Source: Prorocentrum cordatum (lineage: Eukaryota > Sar > Dinophyceae > Prorocentrales > Prorocentraceae). From it: DNA of 64,000 bases. Below the pieces are notes generated by a model. That model made no database searches. It saw nothing but the letters and a program-made list of their open reading frames with translations, and had not been told where the DNA came from. Location: the NCBI GenBank assembly GCA_963575745.1, contig CAUYUJ010013847.1, positions 326,001 to 390,000 on the forward strand, written 5' to 3'. Below, piece after piece: positions 21,431 through 33,420 of the stretch. The position numbers and the translations under genes are program-made. Numbering within the stretch: the stretch's first letter is position 1; each line of letters starts with the position of its first letter.

Positions 21431-23130
21431 CCGGGGCCATAGGCCAAGGACAACCAGCGCCTGAGACTTTAGGGCTTCGCCCATCCCGCCGCCCCAGGAC
21501 GATGCGTGCGACGGGGGTGCCGAAATGAGCGATGGCTCCACGCGAGACCTAGCCGCCCACAAACCCACAGGCAACCAACGTCTGAGACTTTAGGGCTTCG
21601 CCCACCCCGCCACCCAAGGATGATTCGCGTGATGGGAGTGTCGAAGTGGGCGGTGGCCGCAAGCGACAAGGATCCACGGGCCACGGGCCACCAACGATGG
21701 AGACCTGAGACCTTAGGGCTTCGCCCACCCCGCCGCCCCAAGATGATCCGCGTGAGGGGAGTGCCGAAAGTGGGCGGTGGCCTATGCGAGAGGAAACCAC
21801 GGGCCACCAACGATGGAGACGTGAGACACTAGGGCTTCGCCCACCCCGCCGCCCCAGGACGATGCGTGCGACGGGGGTGCCGAAATGAGCGATGGCTCCA
21901 CGCGAGACCTAGCCGCGGGCCACAAACCCACAGGCAACCAACGTCTGAGACTTTAGGGCTTCGCCCACCCCGCCACCCCAGGATGATTCGCGTGATGGGA
22001 GTGTCGAAGTGGGCGGTGGCCGCAAGCGACAAGGATCCACGGGCCACGGGCCACCAACGATGGAGACGTGAGACTGTAGGGCTTCGCCCACCCCGCCGCC
22101 CCAAGATGATCCGCGTGAGGGGAGTGCCGAAAGTGGGCAGTGGCCTATGCGAGAGGAAACCACGGGCCACCAACGATGGAGACGTGAGACCCTAGGGCTT
22201 CGCCCACCCCGCCGCCCCAGGACGATGCGTGCGACGGGGGTGCCGAAATGAGCGATGGCTCCACGCGAGACCTAGCCGCCCACAAACCCACAGGCAACCA
22301 ACGTCTGAGACTTTAGGGCTTCGCCCACCCCGCCACCCCAGGATGATTCGCGTGATGGGAGTGTCGAAATGGGCGGTGGCCGCAAGCGACAAGGATCCAC
22401 GGGCCACGGGCCACCAACGATGGAGACGTGAGACTTTAGGGCTTCGCCCACCCCGCCGCCCCAGGATGATCCGCGTGAGGGGAGTGCCGAAAGTGGGCGG
22501 TGGACTATGCGAGAGGAAACCACGGGCCACCAACGATGGAGACGTGAGACTTTAGGGCTTCGCCCACCCCGCCGCCCCAGGACGATCCGTGCGACGGGGG
22601 TGCCGACATGAGCGATGGCTCCACGCGAGACCTAGCCGCGGGCCACAAACCCACAGGCAACCAACGTCTGAGACTTTAGGGCTTCGCCCACCCCGCCACC
22701 CCAGGATGATTCGCATGATGGGAGTGTCGGAGTGGGCGGTGGCCGCAAGCAACAAAGATCCACGGGTCACGGGCCACCAACGATGGAGACGTGAGACTTT
22801 AGGGCTTCGCCCACCCCGCCGCCCCAAGATGATCCGCGTGAGGGGAGTGCCGAAAAAGGGCGGTGGCCTATGCGAGAGGAAACCACGGGCCACCAACGAT
22901 GGAGACGTGAGACCTTAGGGCTTCGCCCACCCCGCCGCCCCAGGACGATCCGTGCGACGGGGAGTGCCGAAAGTGGGCGGTGGCCTATGCGAGAGGAAAC
23001 CACGGGCCACCAACGATGGAGACGTGAGACCTTAGGGCTTCGCCCACCCCGCCGCCTCAGGATGGTCTGCGTGAGGGGAGTGCCGAAGTGGGCGTTGGGG
23101 TCTCCGCCCGCCCCGCCGCCCCCGATATTG
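21431..23130. repeat. Higher-order tandem array: three ~120-bp monomers per ~360-bp unit
   Basis: AGGGCTTCGCCCACCCCGCC recurs at 21471, 21592, 21715, 21831, 21955, 22078, 22194 and on to about 23037, with steps of 121, 123, 116, 124, 123 and 116 bp. The pattern repeats every 360-363 bp for about four units, then degenerates. Because the unit is close to a multiple of three, both strands show 108-114 aa ORFs; I take these as artefacts. Confidence 0.95.
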
Positions 23131-23560
23131 TGAAGAGGGGGAGGGACGTGGTTAGCCGTGCATCCGAAGTTAGGGTTCGCATCCTTCCTCGTTTTTTTTC
23201 CTAGAACTTGCGCTTGTTTTTCTGGCCCTTGGGTCCAAAAACGGCCCCTTGGGGGGCAAGCGAAAGATGAGGAACTTCAGAGTCGGTATCCCCGAGTTTG
23301 AAGTTTCTCTGATCTGTTGTTTTGTGAAGGAGCGCGAACCTGCGAGAACCCCCATGTCGAGCCCGTGTAGGGTTCGAGATGCTCGCGGGTGAAGTGCGAC
23401 GGAGCCATCGGGCGTCCCCCCCCTCGAGGCCTCAGCCTTCCGCCGCCCCCCATCCCCCAGCGGGGCCCCGTCCCTCCCCGGGGGGTCTCCCCGCGGCTGT
23501 CCGCCCTCCCGCCGCCCTCCCAGGCTATCTGCCAACCCGCCGCCCCAGTTGGCTGGTTTG
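23131..23560. other. No gene recognised
   Basis: Mixed sequence with a T run at 23193-23200. No supported frame. Confidence 0.4.
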
Positions 23561-24036
23561 CGCCTTGGCTGGCTGTTTGGTTGGTTGGCTGGCTGGCCAG
23601 CATCCAGCCAGCCAGCCAGCCAACCAAGCAGCCAACCAGCCAGGCAACCGACCAGCCAACCAACCAACCAGCCCGCGCCCAGCCAGCCAGCCAGCCAACT
23701 TACCAACCAACCAGCCAGGCAACCGACCAGCCAACCAACCAACCAGCCCGCGTCCAGCCAGCCAACCAACCAACCAATTAACCAGCCAGCCCGGCTCCAG
23801 CAAGCCAGCCAACCAACCAACCAACCAACCAACCAGCCAAGGCGACAACCAGCCAACCAACCAACCAGCCCGGCTCCAGCCAGCCAGCCAGCCAGCCAAC
23901 CATTCAGCCCGGCTCCAGCCAGCCAGCCAACCAGCCAACCAACCAACCAACCAACTAGCTGGTTAGTTGGTTGGCTGGTCGGTTACCTGGCTGGACGGAC
24001 TGTTGGTTGGTTGGTTGGTTGGCTGGCGGCTGCCTG
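23561..24036. repeat. CCAA/CCAG tetranucleotide array with inverted ends
   Basis: The centre (23600-23955) is CCAA/CCAG on the + strand. Both ends switch to GGTT/GGCT (23575-23600 and 23958-24030), so the ends can pair with the middle. ORFs of the QPTNQPAS or GWLVGWLA type are repeat translations. Confidence 0.95.
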
Positions 24037-24312
24037 GTGGGATGGATCACCATCCTCTCCATATCCTCACCTATTCCCTGGCCACTTTTGCGGCGCTCGC
24101 AAGCATTTCCCTTTTTAAGCACGAGGATCGTGCGAATAACTATGCCTCGTCCTTCCTCCCTGGCCATTTTGGCGACATTCCCTACGCCTCGCCGTTGGAG
24201 TGTCGGAATCGCGTGGAACATGATCGTTTTTCAACTTTCCCTGACTGTTTTACTGTGGTTCGCCGTTTGAGCATTGGGATCGCCCAAATCACAACGTGTA
24301 AAGGGCCGCCGT

Positions 24313-24720
24313 GAACTCCCACACGTTCATGCTGGACGCCGACAATCCTGAGAGCGAGTAGTTTGACCTCTCAGATCCTTCAGTGGCGACAGCGGCAACA
24401 GCAGCCAGGGCCATCGAACTCTCAGCCACGAATACTGAGTTCGACGAGTGGTTGCAGTACAGGGATCACCTTACGAATGAGGGATTACAAGACGTTGCCC
24501 TTCATTCATACCTGACACTGACATCTGTTCACCACTCGTGAACAGTATACCAACATACGCGATGAGTATGCTAACTGGCGGGGGGAACAGGGCGTTCACG
24601 CCCAGGACGTGTCGTACTTCCAGTACATCGACCTGGCACGTATGGCCGCAGGAAGGCCAAGTGCCAGCGAGATGCGGGGAAACCCGCCAGGAGGTACGAT
24701 CGAGATGCGGGGAATCCCGC
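24313..24720 (+). pseudogene. gag: Copia 1 gag remnant
   Basis: The frame reads SHTFMLDADNPESE, then TAG (24358), then FDLSDPSVATAATAARAIE...FDEWLQYRDHLTNEGL. It shifts near 24540 into EQYTNIRDEYANWRGEQG and YFQYIDLARMAA, the end-of-gag segment typical of dinoflagellate copia elements. No CCHC zinc knuckle remains: the expected place (about 24660-24720) is short and reads Gly/Pro/Arg. Non-functional. Confidence 0.55.
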
Positions 24721-25240
24721 CAGAGCGCAGCCGGCGCATCAGAGACGGTGCACATCAAGCAGCCGAGCAGGACGTTTCTGGAGGACGGCGGAAATTCGAT
24801 CCTCATAGACGTGGGCTCGAAGATCAATATAATGGGAGAGAACGCGAGCCGCAAATTCGTCCAGGCTGCTGAGGCACATAATCGTCCTTGTACGTTTGAA
24901 CCCCGTTCTCGATTGAACATCAACGGGGTGGGCGAGGGGTCGGCCCCAGCCGATGCCGCGGGCACTTTCAGCATTGCCTGCGAGTACCAGGGCTCGACCC
25001 AGCTCGACTCGTACAAGACTAATATTGTGTCGGGCTGCGGCAAGGACCTGCTTGCTATCCTGGGCCTCGATAGTATGCAGGACAATCGCGCCATTATTGT
25101 GCTCGAACGAGGCCAGGAGAAGCTGATATTCCTTGGAAAGGGACAGGTCAAGATGAAACTCCCCGAGGGCTCCAATATCATGCCTACAACTAAGTTGCCA
25201 TCAGGACATTTGTCAATCAGGTGTGATCGAAACCCGCCTC
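24721..25240 (+). pseudogene. Copia 1 aspartic protease region
   Basis: In the frame starting upstream at 24538, the sequence SILIDVGSKINIMGENA matches the D-x-G-(S/A) active-site layout of retroviral-type proteases, though with Val where Thr or Ser is usual. LNINGVGEGSAPADAAGTF and DLLAILGLDSMQDN follow, like the flap and the second strand (LLGLD). The frame ends at 25275. The stretch 25276-25706 holds only fragments of the linker to the next domain, with several stops. Confidence 0.6.
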
Positions 25241-25706
25241 AAACACGAGTACGACGTCGTTCCAGACGGTGCTGACGGGCGAGCCATCCCCCGCGCAAGA
25301 GCGCCAACAATTGCAGGGACACCTGCCCCAGGGGCTGCTCGCGATACTCGCCGAGGAGAAGTTGAAAGGCGACGGCATGGACGATCTGGAGACGTTCGAT
25401 TGCTTTGTAGCCAGTACACCGGCCCAGCATGGCGGAGCTGTACCCGTGGACGCTGTGAGGACACGCCGTAAGATAGTGATGGGGATGCACGAATCATGAG
25501 CTGCAGACGGTCAACGACTCAAGGTCGAAGGGGTTCCTGAAGCAGCTGACGGATAATCCGTCCTTGCTGGCCGCGTTTGCGGAGCAATCCTCCTCTGAGG
25601 CCACCGCGCGCTGCAGCGCAGAGCTCCAGCATTTGAAGCTCAGATGCTGGCAGATGTGGCAAGCGCATCTTCTTTATCTTGAAGATGGCAGGGCGACGCT
25701 GCCCCC

Positions 25707-27804
25707 TTGTCGCCTTGCCTGATAGCCGAGAGGCCAGGGGGTAACAAGGACAGCGGGCCAACCTGCCATGAGAAAAGAGCTTTCGTTATCGAAGATACGA
25801 GAGAAGCTTGCGCTGACCTCCGCACCCGAGGATATACCTGTGACCGCATTTCCCACAACGAGCTCATGACAGCTGTGGGCACAGAGTATCTGTGTGCGGT
25901 GATTAGTGGGGACTACGCTCTAATATGGGTCAGTACTCCGGGTGACTGGTACGTAGGGACCCCAGGTAAAAGAGTAGCCCCACACTGGTCGCGCAGTCAG
26001 AACCTTCTGACGAAGGCAAGGAAGCTCCGCATGATAATCATAGTGTTTGGTCCCCCAGGATACGTTTGGAAGTTGTCTCCAATACGTGACACTCTGGAGG
26101 ATCTTAAGTTGACGGTCGTACGGATGCGGTTGTGTCATGTCGGTATTAGATTTAAAATGCAAGACGATACACCAAGTGGTACATGTATGCAGGTAGCCAC
26201 ATCAATACCGATTAGCTCTGAACTATGGGCATGTACGTGCGAACAGGCGATACCACAATATGTTTTGGATTGGCACGGCCAAACGGTACGACATGCCGAA
26301 TGCAGAGCACAGACACGCATCACACTTATTCGTCACCTCAACGATAGGATCCTGGGGAAAGGCAACACGCACGAAAACGTGCCAGTATATTTAAATACTT
26401 ATACACGTACGGATCACAACATACATCATTATGTGACGACCAACAAAGGGGGACCGAAATGGTCCGATGTTATCCGACGTGTAACGATTAACCTGGATAC
26501 CAATACGGTTATTCAGGATATCGCGATAGCTGACCAACCGACGAGATATGATTGGCATGCGCCACTACCTGCAGGGGTTACCAACATCAGTACACGGATG
26601 TACTGGCAGCCCGAGGAACCGGTCATGCTCGGCAGCGAGCCTGCTCAATCATCACAGAAACCTAGACGCGTCATCATAGATGTCTGTCCTTCCCCCCTCC
26701 CGACTCATCGGGACGATGAGTCGGGACCCACTCATCAACGACGATGGGCACACAGAACGGTGAACATGACGAGCAAGTCTTACCTACGGAGTCGCGTATT
26801 AAACAGAAGGAAAGGCTTAAAGCCGAAAAGGAAGCAGGCATCAAGCCTCGCCGCATCAAAAAAGCACGTTGAAGATGGAAATGATGATTGCGGCGACGAC
26901 TTGTCAGGACTCGGACAGGATCTTATGGCGACCTGGAGCACTGACGTCCCTGTCGAGCTGATTAGCTCTGACGAGAAAGATGACCTGTTCCTTGCCCTCC
27001 CCGCATCTATGCCCGACACACACGCCGACATATACAGCATAGTGGCTATTCAACGCTATGGGAGCAACAATTGCGTGGATATGTTGGAGCTGTGTGGAGG
27101 TGAGGGTGGCATTTCAGAGCTTGCCTTCTCAAGAGGTCTCTCCTCGGGAGGCAATTTAGACAAGACCACATGTGTCGACCTGGGAGATCCCTCGGTGCAG
27201 CGAGCTGTAGACCACTACTTTGCACTATGCTATGTACGAGTAGCCATCCTACAGCCTAACTGCCGCACCATAGGACCACCATCCTACTACAACTACCAAG
27301 CCAACTACAACACCTGGACACAGCACCACAAATAATATTTGCCACACATAACTTACTGTGGTAAACTAGCGGTTGCACAAGATAACTCACGGATGTGGTT
27401 TTATTTGCGAACAACCCACAGGGACATGGGTGGATGTTATTCCCCCATGGTCAGAACTTGCCGACCGACCTCACATCACGACCGCGCGCATCGACCAATG
27501 TGTGACGCGACTTAAGGATACGGCTGGTGATTATATCAAGAAGCCGACAGATATCACCAGCAACGACGAGGCAATTCTTAAACCTTCCGAGCGACTCAAG
27601 TGTAACGGTCAGCATGTGCATGCACAGCCGTGCAACAAGGAGCTTTCACTGGCACAAAAATACACTCGACGACTGCAGTCTGCCTTTGTGGAAGCCGCCT
27701 ATCTGGCGAAAGCCATTGACAATGCGCGTGGAGACGCGCCTGCACGAACTGCTCATGCTTATCCTGCCGACCTCCCTGATAAGCTGAACCAGGAGAGGGT
27801 ATGA
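25707..27804 (+). pseudogene. Copia 1 middle region with SAM-methyltransferase-like domain
   Basis: A 542-codon frame runs to TAA at 27333. Its first half (VFGPPGYVWKL, MRLCHVGIRF, VLDWHG) is the conserved unknown domain that, from memory, precedes this MTase in dinoflagellate copia polyproteins. DDCGDDLSGLGQDL precedes the MTase-like fold. That fold has DMLELCGGEGGISELAF near 27080 (motif I-like), TTCVDLGDPSVQRAV (motif II-like) and ILQPNCRTIGPPSYYN near 27255 (motif IV-like, with Cys). Past the stop the same frame continues (LPHITYCGKLAVAQ), then shifts by +1 near 27405 into FICEQPTGTWVD (motif VI-like). It ends with KKPTDITSN, then LKCNGQHVHA. One stop and one frameshift therefore break an otherwise recognisable domain. 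Substrate unknown. Confidence 0.6.
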
Positions 27805-28085
27805 GACGCATCGGTGACCGTAGCATCCCAGGAGTGGCCACATGCCCAGCACGTATCGACAACGTCCGAAAGGACAGTCCTAGCCACAACAGAGATCCTA
27901 CGCAGTGTAAATATCATGACTCCATCTCTGTATACTGGCCATGCCCTGCATGCCAGAGGGATCTTACGAGAGGCACGGGTGTTAAGAATCACCTCGACAC
28001 TGAGCCCGGCAAATGTCGTTTTGCCGAGCCGTTCAGACTCCCAGATGATCATGACCCCGAGGGCCGCCTTGTGCCAGCTTGGTGA
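27801..28085 (+). pseudogene. Copia 1 Cys/His segment before integrase
   Basis: The frame contains WPCPACQRDLTRG, then NHLDTEPGKCRF, a C-x2-C...H...C pattern that I recall directly before integrase in related elements. It overlaps the end of the methyltransferase-like frame by 4 nt and is followed by about 200 bp without a good frame. Confidence 0.5.
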
Positions 28086-28280
28086 AATCCCTTACCCAAG
28101 CCGGGTGAGAGCCAAGCTTCGGCATCGGGTGGCCGTCAGGGTGCTCACGCCAGGCCACCGCGACCACGCGCCTTTGGGAACGCTGGTCCTACATCTGGCG
28201 CTAGCAGTTATGACGTACTGCGAGACGCGCCCGAGCGTGGAAACACGCTTTCCGCGTCTTCGAGCGGAAACGCGCCTCCC

Positions 28281-29863
28281 GTGTCTTCGGGCGAATCACC
28301 GCAGGTAGCGGCCCGCCGTGGTCGCTTACAAGGCGTACCTCCACCACCAGATGCAGTTGACGAAGGAGACCGACTGCGGAGAGCCACGAGGAACCCTCTT
28401 GCCTCGACCGGCTCAAGGGCTCCACGACTGCCTGACTGGGCGAGATTTGACATCCAACGCAGTCTGCAAAACCTCCGTAGTCATGAACCTCATGTAGTCA
28501 AAAAGGAACTCCGCAAACTGCACCTACGGTGGTATCATGCGAAGGAACCCAAGATGGGGCCGATCCTAGAGAAGGTGGGTGTGGATAATGTTCGATTAAA
28601 TATGATCAAAGAAATTTGCGACACCTGTCGGGAATGTCGAGCATGGGAGCGCCCAGGTAACTCTACGCTACCTTCCGTGAGCCTCCCTGGAAATTGGCTT
28701 GACGAAGGCGAAGTATATCTCATGTTTTACAGGAAACGGACCGTATTCCACATTATGGATCGATGTATTCGCCTGGCAGCAGGCCAAGACATTCCCGACA
28801 GAGAACGTGACGCCATACTCGACGCCTACCACTACTGCTGGATCGCCTACCATGGACCCTTCAAAGTATTGTATTCAGATGGAGAAGGTGCCCTCAATAA
28901 TGAAATTGCCAAGGCCATGATGGCGAATAAGGGTACGACACTGCGTATCCGAGCGCCTGACCATCACGCGACCTCGATCGAGTCACGTAATGGCATTCTT
29001 AGAGGCACTCTCCACATGATTGAGGAAGAGCTGAACAGACACAACATCCCCATTGTATTTATTAGAGTACTGGCCGAAGGCATCTTCGTCACTAACGCTT
29101 TCACGTTTTACAACGGAGTGTCGCCGTGCCAAGCACACACACTGGGCGACAGCCCTTTTTCCTGCCTGACCTCGACTCTCTTGACTTCCCCAAGGGGCCC
29201 GAGACGTCAGGCCACGAACGCGAACGTCGCGTGAGGGAAGTCAGCCTGGAAGCAATAATTCAAGCCACGGCGGTAGCGAAGACGAACCGTGCCCTCAGAG
29301 CTAAGACGGCCCCAGATGGTGCTCGCCTATGCTCAGCTGGGGATTTGGTCGATTATCACCGACCCACGGCCACTAAGGACGACCATGGAGGCTGGAATGG
29401 CGCGTTTCCTGTGATCCGTAACGTGCCTGAACGAGGACACGTAGTCGTCAAGGCAGGATCGCGTGAGGTAATTGTAATGTACCCTGATATTGAATGCCTT
29501 CTCACCAGGGAACTTGGCATGGACAACATGGCCATGCAAACCGTCCTTACATATGAGGCACACCTTGGTGCAGGGAAACCTGCCAAGGTCTTTGGCTACA
29601 TTCCAGACTACAAGGGAAACCTCAATCTTTCCGACGACAGCAAGTTTCACCCCCGCGTACACCTAGCACTACAGTATCTCGTGCGAAACTATTTTCGAGT
29701 TGAGCGCGTAGTAGCCGTGAGATTGGCCAAGAGCGTGCTCAATCTACCTGCAGTTAAGTACTCCATCGGGTCTACACTGATCCACTACGACAACGATGCT
29801 AGCCCAGCCTTCCACTACTATGAGTGTGTAGGCACCGGCCTGAACATCTCAAACCACTGGTAG
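28281..29863 (+). pseudogene. Copia 1 integrase
   Basis: Frame 28281-29234 has the HHCC zinc segment (HLRWYH, then CDTCREC) and the core. LNNEIAKAM follows the second catalytic Asp (LYSDGEG), and the catalytic Glu is in TSIESRNGILR. At the first catalytic position the sequence reads GEVYLMFYRK, with Tyr (TAT) where relatives have Asp, so catalysis should be lost. Near 29140 the frame shifts. 29126-29863 carries the C-terminal DNA-binding part (NRALRAKTAPDGARL, VDYHRPTATKDDHGGW...GHVVVKAGSREVIV), ending at TAG 29861. Confidence 0.75.
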
Positions 29864-29945
29864 CACTCACTCCAGACTCATCCAGTCCCTGACGTCACAA
29901 GTTCCTTCCCTAGGATTCCATGACGACCTTGCCAAGTATCAACAC

Positions 29946-31458
29946 TTGGACACACCGTCTGAAGGACCTGACCAACCTGGAGACAGGCCTCCTCCAGACA
30001 CCCCAGGTGCTTCATCACCGAGTGAAGGTCGCCTGTCTACAATCTACGAGGAAAGCGAGGAACACGACATCGAGGCTATGATGATGGAGGAGTGGTACGA
30101 TGAGTTGCGTTTGGACCTTCATCCCACGACGGTTATCGACGACTGTCTCTACTGCGTTCCAACAACCATGCTGCCTGACCAATGTGTCTTGGTCTCAGCA
30201 TCAGTGGACGAGGAAGATACCGTTGTGTCGGAGATGCTCGGAAACGTGCCTGAACAACGAGAGCCCTGTCTTGTCTCTTTATGCTCGACTACACCTGACG
30301 AGGGCTATTCTCTTGACAGTGATGAACATGGCCCATATGTCGAGCTATGTTTTACGCCAGAAATGTCAACTATCGTGCTGGATCAGACCCAACTCGCACA
30401 GCTCGAACCAAACATGGTCGCAACGATGTGAGTATACGTATCATCGGCTGCCAAACGTGCTGTAGTAGTCAAGGAAGACGACTTACTCACCAAAGCCGAC
30501 ATAGCAGCACATCCTAAAGAGGTTTGTGAAGCCTTGTACACCGAACTCAAGATCTGGCTTGACAACCGATGCTTTGAGATGTATGACCTGTCAAGCGCGT
30601 CCAACATCATGACATCCAGCTGTGTATACAAGTGGAAGTTTGTGAAAGTAGGCGCCGGGAATGTTAAAACCATCCATCTTAGACTTGTCCTCCGCGGATT
30701 TATGGACACGGAGGCTTTCGATGTAGAAACCTTCTCGGGAACTCCCCGCCGACAGTCCCAGAGGCTTCTGGCAAGTGAAGCTGCGTGTCATCCAGAATGG
30801 ATCTGGGCATCTATGGACATCGACAAAGCGTTCCTCAAAGGACTGACATATGAGGAACTTGCTCATGCCACCGGCGAGGAGACTCGCATGGTTTTGCTTC
30901 ACCCGTCCACCAGGAAGTGCCCAGGTGCTTCGCACCCTACCAGGCTTCTCTTCTTAAGATTAAAGCCGACGCTGCCTCAGGTGCCTCAAGCCAGGAACCG
31001 GTACAAAGGACGCCCCAAGAGCGTTCACCCTCAAGCTTCGCACGACTACTCGAGCTCTGGGCCGTACACCGACAAGCTACGATCCTGAATTTGAAATCAG
31101 TCAGGACCTATTAACAGCAAAACATGTCGACGAGATCAATATGACAGGCCTAGAGAAAAACGTAGACGACTATGTACAACGTGTCGAAAAGGTGTTTGGT
31201 AAATGCAATCTCAACAAATATTATTGCACCAACTGTGCCGTTCGCTACACGAAGAATGAACAAGGGGATGTGATCATGGACCAGGACGAATATATCAAAC
31301 AACTACGTCCTATCACACATCCTGAACTTACGGGAGCAGCGGCAGACGCCAAGGCAACCAAATTCATCACCGACATGCTCGTTCGCCTGCGAGGAGCTCT
31401 CGCCTATGCCGTTCTTACTCAAGTCTGGCTCATGGTGTATGTTGTATCTCTCCAGTAG
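29946..31458 (+). pseudogene. Copia 1 acidic linker and reverse transcriptase
   Basis: 29946-30428 is the acidic linker (YEESEEHDIEAMM...SLDSDEHGP), closed by TGA at 30429. The same frame continues as AVVVKEDDLLTKADIAAHPKEV into the RT: TSSCVYKWKFVK, LRLVLRGFMD and WASMDIDKAFLKGL (motif A with its Asp). Near 30930-30960 the frame shifts to LKPGTGTKDAPRAF. The YxDD-type motif reads AKHVDEIN (31123-31134), so the second Asp is Glu. A long recognisable tail (DEYIKQLRPITHPELTG, LAYAVLTQVWLMVYVVSLQ) ends at TAG 31456. Confidence 0.8.
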
Positions 31459-32199
31459 ACCCAAGAGCCCACCAACTTACAAGTCAGACGACTGAATGCT
31501 GTGACGCGAAAGCTGATCAGCAGCCCGAAACGCATCACCCCCCCTCGGATGAAACCGACGAATGAAGTAGACATGCATAGTGATTCGGGGTATGGGAAAC
31601 TCACCAGGGAGGAGGACGGTGAAACCAAGGGCTACGGTATTCGTGGGGCTAACGTATTACGGCGAGGAAACTCGCCCCAAGGCTAATCCGTCGTTCACCT
31701 TTGCGACGGACTATGCAAGTCACACCGACTGCAAGCGAGGTCCAGCTATGCCGCTGAGGCACTTGCAGCTGCGCATAATCTTGATGAGTGCTATCCCACG
31801 CTCAGCACTCTCCACGAGTTCAAGGCTGGAGCACTTACCCCACGACAACTACGAGATATGCGTGAAGTTGGAGGCCTAGCTATCAAAGTATCCCTTACTC
31901 TAGACGCTGAGTCTGTATTTGAGTCGTTATCCATCAAAGACCTCAATATACCGACGGAACGTACTTTGCTGGGACATATCAGCTGGACACGTGAGCTCAT
32001 GGATATAGGTAGAGTGCATAACGTACGGTGGTGTGACACTAGAGACATGACCGCAGACGGGCATACAAAGGGGAGTATCGATCGGGAGCTGCCTTTGGAA
32101 GTGATGTCAGGCACCCAGTCATCTAAGTATGACGTGAAGCAGTTTGTTCCCTTTCGGGGCCCCGAGGACAAAACCAAACCTAAGTCGAATCATTTTTAG
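31459..32199 (+). pseudogene. Copia 1 RNase H
   Basis: In the RT's frame after TAG 31456: RRLNAVTRKL, then HSDSGYGKL (first acidic residue), GYGIRGANVLRRG, TAA 31684, ARSSYAAEALAAAH (Glu), LTLDAESVF (Asp) and WCDTRDMTADGHTKG (final Asp block). All four acidic positions of a copia RNase H are present, so apart from the two stops this is the best preserved part. It ends with stop 32197, after PFRGPEDKTKPK. Confidence 0.75.
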
Positions 32200-32835
32200 T
32201 TTGTCCTCGTTGCCCCTGCGGTCCAGTTTGCCAGCACGGGCGCCTAGTAGGGAGGCGCCCTCTTTCTTGCTCGGAAGCGAGCCATACTTTTCACGCTTGG
32301 CAACGAGCCGGTTCAGTTTGGTTCAGGCTCTTCGCCTTGATACCTTTTGCCCGGAGGGGAATAGCCTGTTTGGCTTACCTCTAGCCGGGCCGATAGCCCT
32401 TGTCTATCCAAGGGGCTGTCCTGTGCATGCGTGGAAATGTTTTGCGAGGAAACTCGCCGGCGAATAATCTCGCCCTTCAGTCTGGTGGTTGACCAGACTG
32501 CGTTTACTGTTTTCCTTGCAAACCGTTGCGCGCCTGTCGAGAGCCTAGCGACCGCGCGGCTCTACTCTCCGTCTCCTCCCCTCCCGACTTCAAGGGTAGC
32601 TCTTTGGGGGATGTTATAGATAATCGGGAGTATAGCCTGCGCGTCGCTGCCTTCTGGCTCAAGGCACGCGCGCCGTATTTGCCCGGATACCTGACTTGGT
32701 ATTCGCTATGTGCTGGAGAGACCGATACATCGATCTTCTCTGATCTTACCCATCCACGCCCCATATCGTATTCTTTCGACGTGGAATTGGATGCAATGTG
32801 ACCTACCAGAGTCATTTCAGGCTCTCGAGACCTCC
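32200..32835 (+). other. 3' region of copia 1 with candidate LTR start
   Basis: Untranslated region with a small hairpin (GGCGCC...GGCGCC, 32239-32259). The purine stretch TTTGGGGGA leads directly into TGTTATAGATAA at 32612, the usual look of a polypurine tract and LTR start. The LTR end was not located, and no 5' counterpart was seen near 24.0-24.3 kb. Confidence 0.35.
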
Positions 32836-33000
32836 TCAAAAACTGCTCCGAAAGCAGGGGATGTTGAGCTGGTCAACAGGCAAGCAGCTCGAGACATCCC
32901 CGCCATTTTTGCGCGAACGGACGCCGTGAGATTTCCCTGGCCCCCCCCCATTCAGAGCGCAGAAAACCAGCAAGCCGCTCGAGACATCCTCAGAATTGGC
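32836..33000. other. Spacer
   Basis: Contains two similar GCAGCTCGAGACATCC / GCCGCTCGAGACATCC phrases about 90 bp apart (32880s and 32970s), a short direct repeat. No gene. Confidence 0.4.
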
Positions 33001-33420
33001 TCCGCCATCGTCATCGTCATCATCATTGTCACCATCACCATCACCCATCATCATCAGCATCATCATCATCACCTCGTCATCATCACCATCATCATCACCG
33101 TCATCATCATCATCATCATCGTCGTCACAACATAACACAGCATAACCTACCATAGCTTAACATACCGTAGCATAACATACCATTTAGTATCATCAGGGGG
33201 AGGAAAATAAGGCATGCATATGTACAAACATGACCGCGCGGTCACAGTGATATCAACAATTCCATCCCTATCCTATGATATTGGGAATCACATCGCATAG
33301 CATACCGTACCATAACATGCCATGCTACCCCATACCATACCACAACATAAAATATCAAACCATATCGTAACATAAACCACAACCTACCATAGCATGCCAT
33401 GACATGACATCACTTTACAT
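33001..33420. repeat. (CAT)n followed by CATAA/CATAC-type repeats
   Basis: 33001-33125 is a CAT/CAC trinucleotide array. 33125-33200 and 33290-33420 are loose pentanucleotide runs (CATAA, CATAC, CATGC). Confidence 0.9.

Larger units (their letters stand above)
24313..32199 (+). mobile_element. Ty1/copia LTR retrotransposon 1 (decayed), with internal methyltransferase-like domain
   Basis: Coding order is gag remnant, protease, methyltransferase-like, Cys motif, integrase, RT, RNase H. INT before RT marks Ty1/copia. The polyprotein is broken by at least five in-frame stops (24358, 27333, 30429, 31456, 31684) and several frameshifts. The catalytic Asp of the first integrase motif and the second Asp of the RT motif are changed. 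A candidate purine tract and 3' LTR start (GGGGGA-TGTTATAG, TG at 32612) lies about 410 bp after the coding end. I found no matching 5' copy upstream, so the LTRs remain unproven. Confidence 0.85.

Noticed and set aside
24158-24173. Possible leader relic CCCTGGCCATTTTGGC upstream of copia 1
   Set aside because: 14 of 16 bases match, but the 3' end diverges at once, a similar non-matching phrase lies nearby (24076), and no gene start follows.
32647-32663. Leader-like GCCTTCTGGCTCAAG after copia 1
   Set aside because: One deletion and one mismatch in a short match; GGCTCAAG occurs about seven times in the window, several inside coding frames.
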